A stretch of 64,000 bases of DNA, taken from contig NZ_GL586311.1 in assembly GCF_000184945.1 (NCBI RefSeq), positions 1,776,598 to 1,840,597 on the forward strand, in the 5' to 3' direction. The translations under genes were made by a program, and so were the position numbers. The stretch's first letter is position 1. The number at the start of each line of letters is the position of its first letter. Positions 25,706-34,364 of the stretch are shown here, in pieces. The DNA comes from Segatella buccae ATCC 33574 (GTDB taxonomy: Bacteria; Bacteroidota; Bacteroidia; Bacteroidales; Bacteroidaceae). Under the pieces are notes generated by a model. That model was not told the origin of the DNA, searched no databases, and saw only the letters and a list, made by a program, of their open reading frames with translations.

Positions 25706-26524
25706 GTGAAAATAAAAGAGGTAATTGCTGCCCTTGAACATTTCGCGCCTCTGCCTCTGCAAGAGGGCTTTGACAATGCCGGCTTGCAAGTAGGGCTGAC
25801 AGAGGCGGTGGACGTATCAGGGGCATTGTTGTGTCTGGATGTCACTGAAGCTGTGGTCGACGAAGCCATTGCGCAGGGTTGCAATCTCATCGTGAGCCAT
25901 CATCCCGTCATCTTTCACAAGCTCCGCCGCATCAGCGACGAAGACTACGTGCAGCGCACAGTGATGAAAGCCATCAAAAACGATATCACCATTGTCTCCA
26001 TGCACACCAACATGGATGAGGCCGAGGGGGGAGTGAACCACAAAATGGCCGAAAAGATGGGGCTTGGCAAGTTGCGCTTCTTTGGCAAGCAGAAAGAGGA
26101 GCGCGTGCAGACCGCCGATGCCGGTGAGGCCACGGTGCAGGCCGGTGAGGGTGTGATCGGCGAATTGCCCGAACCGATGGCTGCCGATGACTTCGTGCTG
26201 ATGCTCAAGCGCGCGTTTGAAGTGGAGTGTGTGCAGTGCAACCAGCTCCTGCGCCGACCCATCAGCAAGGTAGCCGTCTGCGGCGGTGCCGGTTCGTTCA
26301 TGCTCGGTGAAGCCTTTGCGGCCGGGGCCGATGCCTTTGTCACGGGCGAGATGCACTATCACGAATACTTCGGCCGTGAGCAGCAGATCCAGATAGCCGT
26401 GCTCGGCCATTACCAAAGCGAGCAATACACCAACGAAATATTTCAATCAATCATAAAGGATTGTTGCCCCGGTGTGAAGACTTTTCTCACCACGGTAAAC
26501 ACCAATCCGATTATCTATTTATAA
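25706..26524 (+). CDS. Nif3-like dinuclear metal centre protein
   Basis: A 272-residue protein of the NIF3/DUF34 family, toroidal hexamers with a two-metal site. Motifs: the N-terminal PLPLQEGFDNAGLQVG, metal-binding SHHPVIFHKLRRI (about 72-84), HTNMDEAEGGVNHKMAEKMGL, and the C-terminal TGEMHYHEYFGREQQIQIAVLGH (the last motif split by a short variable segment in many relatives). The start codon is GTG at 25706; no nearby ATG fits. The short form without the central CutA-like insert is present. It is four bases upstream of the zinc-ribbon gene, a frequent pairing in Bacteria. The physiological role is unsettled; GTP cyclohydrolase-like chemistry has been proposed. Confidence 0.9.
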   Translation: MKIKEVIAALEHFAPLPLQEGFDNAGLQVGLTEAVDVSGALLCLDVTEAVVDEAIAQGCNLIVSHHPVIFHKLRRISDEDYVQRTVMKAIKNDITIVSMHTNMDEAEGGVNHKMAEKMGLGKLRFFGKQKEERVQTADAGEATVQAGEGVIGELPEPMAADDFVLMLKRAFEVECVQCNQLLRRPISKVAVCGGAGSFMLGEAFAAGADAFVTGEMHYHEYFGREQQIQIAVLGHYQSEQYTNEIFQSIIKDCCPGVKTFLTTVNTNPIIYL

Positions 26525-26528
26525 GATT

Positions 26529-27374
26529 ATGGCAAAGAAAGACCCTACAGATTTGACGGTGGAGGAGAAGCTGAAGACGCTTTTCCAGCTTCAGACCACC
26601 TTGTCGGGAATCGATGAGAAGCGCGCGTTGAGAGGCGAACTGCCCCTCGAAGTACAAGACTTGGAAGATGAAATAGCCGGTCTCACCACCCGCATCGAGA
26701 AAATCGAGGCCGACATCCGCGACTTCCAGAGCGCGATGGTGCAGAAGCGTGGCGAAATTCAGGATGCGCAGGCCAGTGTGGAACGCTACAAGCGTCAGCT
26801 CGACGAGGTGTCCAACAACCGTGAGTATGACACGCTGACCAAGGAAATCGAATTTCAAACACTCGAAATAGAACTCTGCAACAAGAAAATACGTGAGGCA
26901 GAGGTCAAGGTGGCCGAGAAGGAGCGCGACCTTGAGCAGAATCATGAAATCATCGACGACCGCCGCAAGGCCCTTGAGGAGAAGAAGGTGGAACTCGACG
27001 AAATCATGCAGGAAACTAAGGAGGAGGAAACGCTGCTGAAGGAGAAGGCCTCGGAACTGGAAAAGAAAATCGAACCCCGGTTGCTCACCAGTTTCAAGCG
27101 CATCCGCAAGAATGCCCGCAACGGTCTGGGCATCGTTTATGTGCAGCGTGATGCCTGCGGCGGTTGCTTCAACAAGATTCCGCCCCAGCGCCAGCTCGAC
27201 ATCAAAATGCACAAGAAAATCATCGTGTGCGAATATTGCGGCCGCATCCTCATCGACCCCGAACTGGCCGGCGTAAAGGTGGCTTCGCCCGTGGAAGAGA
27301 AGCCCAAGCGCAAGCGTTCCATCCGCAAGACCGCCAAGAAGAGCGAGGAAGAAATCCCCGAGGGGGCAGAATAA
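26529..27374 (+). CDS. Coiled-coil protein with C4 zinc ribbon
   Basis: A 281-residue protein with a long helical hairpin coiled coil (about 10-190, with heptads rich in Glu, Lys and Leu) followed by a C4 zinc ribbon: CGGCFNKIPPQ (first Cys pair) and CEYCGRIL (second pair), about 30 residues apart. This is the zf-RING_7/CT398 family, found next to nif3 in many genomes. The C-terminal tail is basic (KPKRKRSIRKTAKKS) then acidic. Chlamydial CT398 has been linked to sigma-54 and secretion proteins; whether that applies here is not known. A terminator follows. Confidence 0.88.
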   Translation: MAKKDPTDLTVEEKLKTLFQLQTTLSGIDEKRALRGELPLEVQDLEDEIAGLTTRIEKIEADIRDFQSAMVQKRGEIQDAQASVERYKRQLDEVSNNREYDTLTKEIEFQTLEIELCNKKIREAEVKVAEKERDLEQNHEIIDDRRKALEEKKVELDEIMQETKEEETLLKEKASELEKKIEPRLLTSFKRIRKNARNGLGIVYVQRDACGGCFNKIPPQRQLDIKMHKKIIVCEYCGRILIDPELAGVKVASPVEEKPKRKRSIRKTAKKSEEEIPEGAE

Positions 27375-27403
27375 GCGTCTGCACTCAAGGCGAAAAGCAT
27401 CGT

Positions 27404-27450
27404 GAGAGTCTCATTCGGAATCCATTCTCGGGTGAGACTCTCTTGTGTTG
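27404..27450 (+). terminator. Terminator of the nif3 operon
   Basis: GAGAGTCTCA (27404-27413) pairs with TGAGACTCTC (27433-27442), followed by TTGTGTTG. Confidence 0.65.
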
Positions 27451-27472
27451 TAGGAGTGTGAATGGGGGAAAA

Positions 27473-27985
27473 TTGGTGTTGGGCAGTAAATCCTCCGAAT
27501 GAGATGGATTGTTAAACTATTTGTTCGTTTTCGGCCTCTCTGCTTGCGATATTTGTAACGAACAGCTCATCGGGCGCAAATACGCGAATATTAGAGGTGT
27601 TTTTAAAAGCTTGGTAATCAGTCGTTTGAATATTATTGACACAGCTTTGAGTCCGAAAATGGGGCTGAAAGGACCCAAACGGGCTTGCAAAAGGGCCACG
27701 GTTGTCGTGCAACTGTGGCCCTTTTGGTTTCTGACTGTGGCTCTTTTACAAGTTCGGATGGTCTGGGTGAGATAAACGGCAGGCCTTTTCGGCAGTTTAC
27801 GGCAGGCATTCCATTCTCGTTGGAGAATTTTAGCAGAGGTGTTTTTGTTGATATTATTCGCCACCGCCCGGCATCTTGCGGAGGCCCCTTTCTTCGTTCA
27901 TTGTCGGTGTGCGGGCAATGCAAATGTTCATTTTTTCATCAAATATCCACTGTTCCTCTTATTGATACTGTGAGCATCTGTGTTT
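27473..27985 (+). repeat. Dispersed intergenic element, copy B
   Basis: About 500 bases in the plus orientation. Blocks in order: GATTGTTAAACTATTTGTTCG, GCCTCTCTGCTTGCGATATT, GGGCTTGCAAAAGGGCC, the 37-nt central hairpin (27689-27725; arms GGGCCACGGTTG and CAACTGTGGCCC), CTGACTGTGGCTCTTTT, GTTTTTGTTGATATTATTCG. Copy C matches nearly throughout; copy A matches in reverse. Short open frames inside are not shared. The ends are approximate. Confidence 0.8.
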
Positions 27986-28096
27986 TTTTGATGGTGGAAA
28001 CCGTTTTCCTTTCTCTCGAAAATGCATATTTTCCTTTAAAAGGAGAAAAGGCATGGAGCCTTTTGATAAAGGAAATTAAGAGCTTTGTTGAATGAA

Positions 28097-28134
28097 ATAC
28101 CGCCACCGCAAAATGGTCTTTGCGGTGGCGGTAT
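28097..28134. terminator. Terminator hairpin downstream of the TerB/DnaJ gene
   Basis: Perfect 16-base arms ATACCGCCACCGCAAA (28097-28112) and TTTGCGGTGGCGGTAT (28119-28134) with a 6-base loop. On the minus strand TTTCATT follows. It lies 20 bases past the end of the minus-strand gene at 28154. Confidence 0.7.
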
Positions 28135-28153
28135 GTGATATTGTGGGGAAGGA

Positions 28154-28981
28154 TTAGAGGCCCCGTGACTTGTAAATAAGGTCTTTGGCAGCGTTGATTT
28201 CCTGAAATTTCAGTTCGGCAGCTTTTCGCACATCGTCGCCAAGGGCTGCCACCTTGTCGGGATGGTTTTGCAAAGCCAGGCGGCGATAGGCTTTTTTCAC
28301 CTCCTCGTCGGTGGCTGATGGCGACACGCCAAGCACCTTGTAGGCATCATTGAGATTGCCACGCGAACCGCTCTTGAGGTTGAGCATCGAGTCGACATCG
28401 GCTGCGGAAAGGCCCATTCTCATGGCTACTTCCTTCAGGGCCTCTATCTCGGCCTGCACGACGAGCCCGTCGGCCTGGGCTATCATGGTGAGGAAGTTGA
28501 GCAGTTGGAGTCGTTGTTCGTAGGGCATGTTGCCGGCTATCTGCGCACAACTGTCGTGTATGACGCTGCGAAATTGGGCAGTGCCGAGCTTCTTTTGCTG
28601 TTCGAAGAGTTTGAGCAATATCTGTTCCCCCTGCGTCTGGGCCGCCATGCCAAAGTTTTGCCTCAGGAAATTGCGCACCAATTCCATTTCAGAGTGCATC
28701 ACCTTGCCATCGGCGTGGATGATGTAAGAGGTGAGGACAAGCAGCGAGAACATAAATGAGTTGCGTTGCCCTTCATAGACGCGTTGCTGCGCCTGCCATT
28801 GGGCTTGACCGTTGTCATAAGCCCGATGGGTGTGTCTGTAGGTTTCTTGTCCGTTTTCGGTATTCACGGCGTCCAGACCGCCGTCGAAGAGTGCTCCCAG
28901 GGCGAAGCCGGCCAGTGTCCCGAGCGGACTGCCGGTGGTGATGAACCCTAAGAAGCCGCCTATCCATTTTCCTAATGCCAT
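28154..28981 (-). CDS. TerB and J-domain protein (DjlA-like)
   Basis: A 275-residue protein with three parts. The Gly-rich N-terminus ([20 protein letters not shown], about 4-23, then [10 protein letters not shown]) is hydrophobic and likely membrane-associated. A TerB-like helical domain (about 75-195) contains [22 protein letters not shown]-terminal J domain (about 212-275) contains [20 protein letters not shown] and the HPD motif in LQNHPDK, needed to stimulate DnaK. The order matches DjlA-type co-chaperones. It stands alone on the minus strand with a terminator after it. Confidence 0.9.
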   Translation of the reverse strand: MALGKWIGGFLGFITTGSPLGTLAGFALGALFDGGLDAVNTENGQETYRHTHRAYDNGQAQWQAQQRVYEGQRNSFMFSLLVLTSYIIHADGKVMHSEMELVRNFLRQNFGMAAQTQGEQILLKLFEQQKKLGTAQFRSVIHDSCAQIAGNMPYEQRLQLLNFLTMIAQADGLVVQAEIEALKEVAMRMGLSAADVDSMLNLKSGSRGNLNDAYKVLGVSPSATDEEVKKAYRRLALQNHPDKVAALGDDVRKAAELKFQEINAAKDLIYKSRGL

Positions 28982-29064
28982 ACGTGTGATTGCTTATTGT
29001 TTGGTTGATATAGGGGAGTTTGACAAAAGCCGTGCCAAACTCCCACAGTCTGGCACGTGGTGTG

Positions 29065-30243
29065 TCAGCGGGCCATTCGGTAGATGGCTCGCATGTCGTC
29101 GGGTGCTATCACCTCCATTGCCCCCACGGTGATGGTGCCGCCACGGCTGCATTTGTCCACCATTTCATCTATCTGCGCCTCGGTGATGTCGTGCCCGAGA
29201 AGTTCTTTGATGCTGGTGGGCATACCAATGGCGTGGAAGAAATGCTCCATGCGGCAAATGCCTTTCTCGGCAGTGGCTTCGGGATTGGAGAAATCGTTGG
29301 GCACTCCCATGACATTGACGGCAAACTGCACAAAACGACTTATGTGCTTTTTCATCACATAGCGGGCCCAGGCCGGCCATACGGCAGCCAGACCGGCCCC
29401 GTGGGTCACACCGAACAGGGCACTCAGTTCGTGCTCAAGACGATGGGTGGCGAAATCTTTTTCGAGGCCGCATTCGGTCAGGTCGTTGTGGGAAAGGCTG
29501 CCTGCCCACATGATTTGTGCTCGGTTGCGATAGTCTTCCGGATGCTTCAATACCTCGAAAGTGCTCTCTTTCACGGTGCGCAGCAGGGCTTCGGCGATGG
29601 CATCGGTGAGTGTCATGTCTTCATGTTTAGAGAAATAACGCTCCATGGTGTGCATCATGATGTCGGTGGCTCCGGCGGCTGTCTGATAGGGCGGGAGAGT
29701 GTAGGTGCGCTCCGGATTCATGATGGCAAACTTGCATCGGCAAAGGTCGTTGTTGAAACCGCGCTTCACGGCTCCTTCATCTTTGGTGATGACACAGCTG
29801 TTACTCATTTCCGAACCGGCGGCGGGAATGGTGAGCATGGCACCCACCGGGAGGGCGGCTGTGGCCGGCTTTCCATTCCAGAAGTCCCACACGTCTCCTT
29901 CGTAAGGCACGCCATAGGCTATGGCCTTGGCAGAATCGATGACAGAGCCTCCACCTACGGCCAAAATAAAGTTTACTCCCTTGCGTCGGCAGAGGTCAAT
30001 ACCTTCGTTCACTTTTGAAAGGAGCGGGTTGGGCACGACTCCTCCAAGCCCCACATGTTCTATACCGGCATCGTCAAGCATGCCGTAAACCTTGTCTAAC
30101 AGTCCGGAGCGCTTGGCACTGCCTCCGCCGTAATGCACCAGCACCTTCTTTCCGCCGGCTTCCTTGAGGAGCCGTGGTAATTGTTCTTCGGATTGTTTGC
30201 CGAAAACCACGCGGGTAGGGGCATAGAAATTGAAGTCTTTCAT
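29065..30243 (-). CDS. Iron-containing alcohol dehydrogenase
   Basis: A 392-residue group III alcohol dehydrogenase of the YqhD/butanol dehydrogenase type, which reduces aldehydes with NADPH. Motifs: MKDFNFYAPTRVVFGK at the start, the coenzyme loop HYGGGSAKRSG (about 38-48), GGGSVIDSAKAIAYG (about 95-109), and the metal-binding HRLEHELSALFGVTHGAGLA (about 262-281) with its histidines. The GGGS loop after the first beta strand is typical of NADPH-preferring members. The gene is alone between the DnaJ-type gene and the HsdR_N gene (23-base gap to the latter). The true substrate cannot be told. Confidence 0.92.
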   Translation of the reverse strand: MKDFNFYAPTRVVFGKQSEEQLPRLLKEAGGKKVLVHYGGGSAKRSGLLDKVYGMLDDAGIEHVGLGGVVPNPLLSKVNEGIDLCRRKGVNFILAVGGGSVIDSAKAIAYGVPYEGDVWDFWNGKPATAALPVGAMLTIPAAGSEMSNSCVITKDEGAVKRGFNNDLCRCKFAIMNPERTYTLPPYQTAAGATDIMMHTMERYFSKHEDMTLTDAIAEALLRTVKESTFEVLKHPEDYRNRAQIMWAGSLSHNDLTECGLEKDFATHRLEHELSALFGVTHGAGLAAVWPAWARYVMKKHISRFVQFAVNVMGVPNDFSNPEATAEKGICRMEHFFHAIGMPTSIKELLGHDITEAQIDEMVDKCSRGGTITVGAMEVIAPDDMRAIYRMAR

Positions 30244-30266
30244 TTGCTTTTTCGAACTTTTAGTTG

Positions 30267-30716
30267 TTAAATATTTTGGTAGTCTGGAATGTCTTCTAAA
30301 AATAAATATTTTTGATTGTCATAATCCATCTTGCAGCAGTAGTGTTGCAGACCGTTACTGACCACGAGATAGTCTACATGCAGCAGCATGTTGTAGGCGG
30401 AAATCTGGTCGAAAACTTTCTGGGTAATGGGGATATGAGGAGCCTTGTATTCGGCGATCATTCTGGGGCGAAGTTCTCGGTCGTAGAGCACGCTGTCGGC
30501 ACGCAAGGTTTTGTTGCCTACTCGGAGTTTTATCTCGTTGGCAAGTAGGGTGGCGGGATAGTTTTTTTGGTTGATGAGAAAGTGGATGAAGTGCTGGCGT
30601 ACCCATTCTTCGGGGGTCAAAGCAACATATTTCCGTCGGAGAATGTCGAATATGGAAGGATGCTCTTGTGTGCCGGACAGTCGGATGGGGTAATCGGGTA
30701 GGTTCAGCTGTATCAT
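30267..30716 (-). CDS. HsdR N-terminal-domain protein (PD-(D/E)xK fold)
   Basis: A 149-residue protein equal to the nuclease-like N-terminal domain of type I restriction R subunits (HSDR_N_2). The start MIQLNLPDYPIRLSG, TPEEWVRQHFIHFLI (about 34-48) and the catalytic-like LRADSVLYDRELRPRMIAEY followed by KAP (Asp about 77, Glu-x-Lys about 92-94) are visible. No helicase domain, hsdM or hsdS is near, so this is not a restriction system; such single-domain proteins are widely conserved in Bacteroidetes near holA. A canonical promoter lies at 30843-30873 on the minus strand. Function unknown. Confidence 0.85.
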   Translation of the reverse strand: MIQLNLPDYPIRLSGTQEHPSIFDILRRKYVALTPEEWVRQHFIHFLINQKNYPATLLANEIKLRVGNKTLRADSVLYDRELRPRMIAEYKAPHIPITQKVFDQISAYNMLLHVDYLVVSNGLQHYCCKMDYDNQKYLFLEDIPDYQNI

Positions 30717-30736
30717 TCAAAAACTTTCTTTTTTAT

Positions 30737-30767
30737 TTTGCATTGTCTGTTAATTCCATTATCTTTG
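30737..30767 (+). promoter_or_regulatory. Promoter upstream of holA, related to the dnaX array
   Basis: TTTG (30737-30740), a 19-base spacer and TATCTTTG (30760-30767). The bases after the box (GCATGAAGACAGGCTGCGTC) resemble the start of the dnaX 66-bp unit (GCAGAAGATAGGCTGCACTC). It gives a holA leader of about 160 bases. Confidence 0.55.
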
Positions 30768-30842
30768 CATGAAGACAGGCTGCGTCCGGCTATTGTTGTG
30801 GGAGAACTCTCATAGGGCGCGTCGGCACCGTCTTTACAAATA

Positions 30843-30873
30843 CAAAGATAAAAGAAATCTCGGATAAAGCAAA
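30843..30873 (-). promoter_or_regulatory. Promoter of the HsdR_N gene
   Basis: Minus strand TTTG (30873-30870), a 19-base spacer and TATCTTTG (30850-30843). It lies downstream of, and points towards, the plus-strand holA promoter, so the two transcripts should overlap by about 60 bases. Confidence 0.6.
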
Positions 30874-30934
30874 AAGAAAAACTTCTTTTCTCGTTTTCAA
30901 AAAAGCGAGTTACACCTTATTATATATAGAGAAC

Positions 30935-31963
30935 ATGGCAGAAAAGAAAAGCGGCCCTTCCTTTGACGCAATCATGCGCGATCTCCAAGCAAGAAAGTTT
31001 GCGCCTGTATATGTGCTGATGGGGGATGAGTCTTATTATATAGACAGAATCACAGATTACATAACGGAAAATGTACTCTCTCCGGAAGAGCGGGATTTTA
31101 ACCAAATGGTTCTTTTCGGGGCCGATACTACAGCTGCGCAAATTGCAGATATGGCCAGGCGGTATCCGATGATGTCGGAATATCAGGTTGTTGTCGTGAA
31201 AGAGGCGCAGAATTTGAGAAATCTGGAACCGATAGAGAAGTATCTCGAGAAACCGGTAAAATCGACTATCTTGGTTTTATGCCATAAAAATGGAGTACTT
31301 GACCGCAGAAAAAAGATTTTTGCAAAGGCGCAAGCTGTAGGAGTTGTTTTTGAAAGTAGGAAACTGTATGACCGGGAATTGCCTCCGTTTATTGAAAATT
31401 ACTTGAAGCGGAAAAATGCGGCCATTGATCCGAAGGCCACACAGATGATAGCCGACCACATCGGGGCTGATTTGAACAGGCTGACTTCTGAACTTGAAAA
31501 GGTGCTCATATCTCTTCCCGAAAGTAACCGAAGAGTAACACCGGAAGTGGTGGAGCGGGAGATTGAAGTGAGCAAAGATTTTAATGCTTTTGAGCTTCGG
31601 GATGCAATCGTAAATCGCAACGTTTTCAAAGCCAATCAGATTATCAAATACTTTGACAGTAATCCAAAGGCTGGGAGCATCTACTCATTTCTCCCGTTGC
31701 TCTTTTCTTATTTCCAAAATTTGATGATCGCATATTATGCTCCTAAAAAACAGGATGCGGATGCTGTTGCAAAGTTCCTGGATTTGAGAAATAGTTGGGC
31801 AGCGCGTGATTATCTGACAGGAATGCGCAACTACTCCGGCAACAAAACTTTGCAGATAATTGATAAGTTGAGAGAGATTGATGCCAAGAGTAAGGGACTT
31901 GATAATCCCGGTACTGATGCTGCTAATCTAATGAAGGAGCTCATCTTTTTCATCCTCCATTGA
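30935..31963 (+). CDS. holA: DNA polymerase III subunit delta
   Basis: Clamp-loader subunit that opens the beta sliding clamp; works with DnaX, which is also encoded in this window. The 342 residues show the usual opening FDAIMRDLQARKFAPVYVLM followed by GDESYYIDRI, the region PMMSEYQVVVVKEAQNLRNL (about 75-94), and the C-terminal helical collar domain (AVAKFLDLRNSWAARDYL, about 273-290). Length fits HolA (about 340). The codon use is more AT-rich than in the surrounding genes. A perfect terminator hairpin follows about 50 bases after the stop. Confidence 0.93.
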   Translation: MAEKKSGPSFDAIMRDLQARKFAPVYVLMGDESYYIDRITDYITENVLSPEERDFNQMVLFGADTTAAQIADMARRYPMMSEYQVVVVKEAQNLRNLEPIEKYLEKPVKSTILVLCHKNGVLDRRKKIFAKAQAVGVVFESRKLYDRELPPFIENYLKRKNAAIDPKATQMIADHIGADLNRLTSELEKVLISLPESNRRVTPEVVEREIEVSKDFNAFELRDAIVNRNVFKANQIIKYFDSNPKAGSIYSFLPLLFSYFQNLMIAYYAPKKQDADAVAKFLDLRNSWAARDYLTGMRNYSGNKTLQIIDKLREIDAKSKGLDNPGTDAANLMKELIFFILH

Positions 31964-32016
31964 ACGATTAACATTTTTTAAGGTCTAAGATCCCTCTTTT
32001 TCTTCTATATTTGAGC

Positions 32017-32057
32017 CTGAAAACCGCCCGATTCAACAAGAATCGGGCGGTTTTCAG
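32017..32057 (+). terminator. Terminator of holA
   Basis: Perfect 17-base arms CTGAAAACCGCCCGATT (32017-32033) and AATCGGGCGGTTTTCAG (32041-32057) with a 7-base loop. A TATATTTG box (32006-32013) lies just before it, probably by chance. Confidence 0.75.
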
Positions 32058-32770
32058 TTGAAAAAGACCCAAAAAAGGCCGTTTTTTAGCTAATTGAAGA
32101 CATTTTCCGGAAGTTTTTTCAGCGATAATTTTGCTTAAAATCAGTGGTTTAGCTTCAATTTACCCCCTCTGAAATTCACGAATTTGAAAGTGTTTGAAGT
32201 CCATTCCGTAATTCGCGAATAATGGCGAAATGTGGCTGTATCTCCTATGCAAGATTTAAGATTAACCATATTTAAGTTTTACTTTTATAAATCATGTTTC
32301 CGCAGTAGAAGATAAGTTTAATATTTGTAAACCGAAATAACACTCATTTTAGGCATTATGAAAAGATTTATATTGATTTAGGAATGCAAATCGAAACAAC
32401 GTAAGGCAATTCGAAGTTGCTAATTTATATTTATACAATCGCATACGCATACCAACAATCAGCAGGTAATCAGTGTGTTATGACAAAAAACCAAGCTGTT
32501 TGGTCTACTAAAAGTCTAATTCGCATAGTTGATAGCGTATATTGGTGTAGATTCTCGATATTCAAGATCTATTATCATTTAATAGTCAGTATTTTGTAGA
32601 ATAGCATTGTAGTTTTGTATAGCTATATATTTGGATCTTAATTTTAAATTCATAAAACTAAACGCTAAAATCTTTGTTTTGTGTTTGTGTTTCCGAATTA
32701 TTGAAACGCAAATCCAAAAGCAAATTATTGAATTTTGTTTTTTACTATTGTAGATTCCATTTTTTTGTTT
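32058..32770. other. AT-rich interval without a supported gene
   Basis: About 700 bases, clearly more AT-rich than the rest of the window. I see small palindromes (ATTCGCGAAT near 32212-32221, an AAAAAAGGCC/GGCCGTTTTTT pair near 32072) and no conserved coding frame. A 60-codon frame at 32417-32599 has no start context or recognisable sequence. The XRE regulator promoter lies at its right end. Confidence 0.4.
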
Positions 32771-32778
32771 TACCTTTG
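32747..32778 (+). promoter_or_regulatory. Promoter of the XRE regulator
   Basis: ATTG (32747-32750), a 20-base spacer and TACCTTTG (32771-32778), 53 bases before the ATG. Confidence 0.55.
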
Positions 32779-32831
32779 TAAAATCAAAGATAGAATTGGA
32801 TTTTCCTCCCTATCTCTAAATTTTAAACCGA

Positions 32832-33293
32832 ATGAAGGATAGAATCAAACAGCTCATGGAGAGCCAACACATGAACCAGTTGCTCTTCTCACAATACATC
32901 GGAATTTCTTCCGCATCGCTAAGTAGCATTTTCAATGGACGCACGAACCCATCGTTGAAAACAGTTGATGCTATCCGAAAACGATTCCCTAACTTGAATA
33001 TTGATTGGTTGATGTTTGGAGAAGGACAGATGTTTTTGGATGGAGAGTCAGGCGAAGGCACTCCTACTCCTCCACCGACTACACCCGGTGAGGGATTGGT
33101 GGATTTCAGTAATGCCTCCGATGTGGCCTCGCCTTCTCTCTTCGACCAGCCTGCGGAGCGGAGTGTGCAAAATACACCTAAAATAGCACCTCAAATTGTT
33201 ATCAAGGAAGTTGACAAACCTCAACGAAAAATAACAGAAATAAGAATCTTTTATAATGACAATACTTGGGAGACATTTGTCCCTAAGGCTTGA
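32832..33293 (+). CDS. XRE-family helix-turn-helix regulator
   Basis: A 153-residue DNA-binding protein. The N-terminal 65 residues form a Cro/CI-type helix-turn-helix: MKDRIKQLMESQHMNQLLFS, then QYIGISSASLSSIFNGRTNP, ending in NLNIDWLMFGEG, a signature of Bacteroidetes XRE regulators. A Pro/Thr-rich linker (about 75-90) leads to a short C-terminal segment RKITEIRIFYNDNTWETFVP that is conserved in this group. No toxin, phage or restriction partner lies beside it. It stands alone in an AT-rich gap with its own promoter; targets unknown. Confidence 0.88.
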   Translation: MKDRIKQLMESQHMNQLLFSQYIGISSASLSSIFNGRTNPSLKTVDAIRKRFPNLNIDWLMFGEGQMFLDGESGEGTPTPPPTTPGEGLVDFSNASDVASPSLFDQPAERSVQNTPKIAPQIVIKEVDKPQRKITEIRIFYNDNTWETFVPKA

Positions 33294-33532
33294 AGTCATT
33301 TCATGGCATTTTCCACTTTCTATAGTCAGTGAGGGATGGATGCCGGGAAAAGATGCCAATGTTTGTGAGAGAAGTTTCAAAGAGCTTTAATATGCACTTG
33401 TCGTACTTCTGTTGGAGATGGGTAAGTGCTTTTATCTGGAGTTCCCGTCTCTCAAGGTTGATATATTGAACGCGCGTACTTCTATAATGGGAACCTGCCG
33501 ATCGGTGTATTCCAAAAAAGAACGTTATTCCC

Positions 33533-33563
33533 TTTGTGGTGTCTCTATTTTGCTGTATCTTTG
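33533..33563 (+). promoter_or_regulatory. Promoter of pyrK-pyrD
   Basis: TTTG (33533-33536), a 19-base spacer and TATCTTTG (33556-33563), giving a leader of about 20 bases before the pyrK ATG. I see no pyrimidine attenuator in so short a leader. The 240 bases between the XRE gene and this promoter hold nothing recognisable. Confidence 0.65.
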
Positions 33564-33587
33564 CCGAAGCATAGTAAAGACATAAAA

Positions 33588-34364
33588 ATGAAGAAATACA
33601 TTTTGGATCTTGAGGTGGCTTCGATTGAGCATTTGAATAAAAAGAATGTGCTGTTGAAACTTTCGTCCTCAGCCCCTTTACCTGATATCTTGCCGGGACA
33701 GTTTGTTGAAGTGAGAGTGGATGATTCACCTTCAACATTCCTCCGTCGTCCTATCTCAGTCAATTTTGTCGATCGTGCAACCAACCGGTTGTGGCTGCTT
33801 GTAGCTACCGTAGGCGACGGAACACGCCGTTTGGCACAACTGCGGGTTGGAGATACACTGAATTGTGTGCTGCCTTTAGGGAACAGTTTCACGATGCCGA
33901 CATTGCCAGAGCAGAAGATTTTGCTCGTTGGTGGTGGCGTCGGCGTTGCTCCGCTTCTCTATTTCGGAAAACTTATTTGCGATTTCGGAGCAGAACCTAC
34001 ATTCCTTTTGGGTGCTCGCAGTGCAGAAGACTTGTTGGAATTGGACGAGTTCAGGAAGTATGGCCGTGTGTTTATGACCACGGAAGACGGCACTTGCGGC
34101 GAGCAGGGATTCGTCACCAATCATTCCATTTTGCAGACAGAGAGTTTTGACCAAATCAGCACCTGTGGGCCCAAACCCATGATGATGGCTGTAGCCCGTT
34201 TCGCCCATGCCAACGGTATTGCTTGTGAGGTGTCGTTGGAGAATAAAATGGCTTGTGGCGTAGGTGCTTGTCTTTGCTGTGTGGAGAAGACGACCGAGGG
34301 CAACGTATGCGTGTGTAAGGAAGGTCCGGTGTTAAATATTAAGAAACTGTTATGGCATCTTTAA
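33588..34364 (+). CDS. pyrK: Dihydroorotate dehydrogenase electron transfer subunit
   Basis: FAD and 2Fe-2S subunit that passes electrons from dihydroorotate dehydrogenase PyrD to NAD+. The 258 residues start at [10 protein letters not shown]; the frame is open further upstream but crosses the promoter. Motifs: the FAD-binding [10 protein letters not shown] (about 47-56), the NAD-binding [18 protein letters not shown] (about 108-125), and a C-terminal iron-sulfur cluster with four cysteines in [14 protein letters not shown] and CVCKEGP. It overlaps pyrD by 13 bases, so the two subunits are translationally coupled. Confidence 0.95.
   Translation: MKKYILDLEVASIEHLNKKNVLLKLSSSAPLPDILPGQFVEVRVDDSPSTFLRRPISVNFVDRATNRLWLLVATVGDGTRRLAQLRVGDTLNCVLPLGNSFTMPTLPEQKILLVGGGVGVAPLLYFGKLICDFGAEPTFLLGARSAEDLLELDEFRKYGRVFMTTEDGTCGEQGFVTNHSILQTESFDQISTCGPKPMMMAVARFAHANGIACEVSLENKMACGVGACLCCVEKTTEGNVCVCKEGPVLNIKKLLWHL

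Noticed and set aside
27685..28095. A 136-codon frame inside and after element copy B
   Set aside because: Not kept in copies A or C and shows no protein family features.
30267..30716. Restriction-modification system
   Set aside because: Only the HsdR N-terminal-like domain is present; there is no helicase, methylation or specificity subunit.
32006..32057. Tiny transcript from TATATTTG into the holA terminator
   Set aside because: No -33 box, and the hairpin is fully explained as the holA terminator.
32417..32599. A 60-codon frame in the AT-rich gap
   Set aside because: No promoter or start context, and low-complexity aromatic composition typical of chance frames in AT-rich DNA.
33301..33738. 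A 145-codon minus-strand frame
   Set aside because: It overlaps the pyrK promoter and start and has no recognisable sequence.
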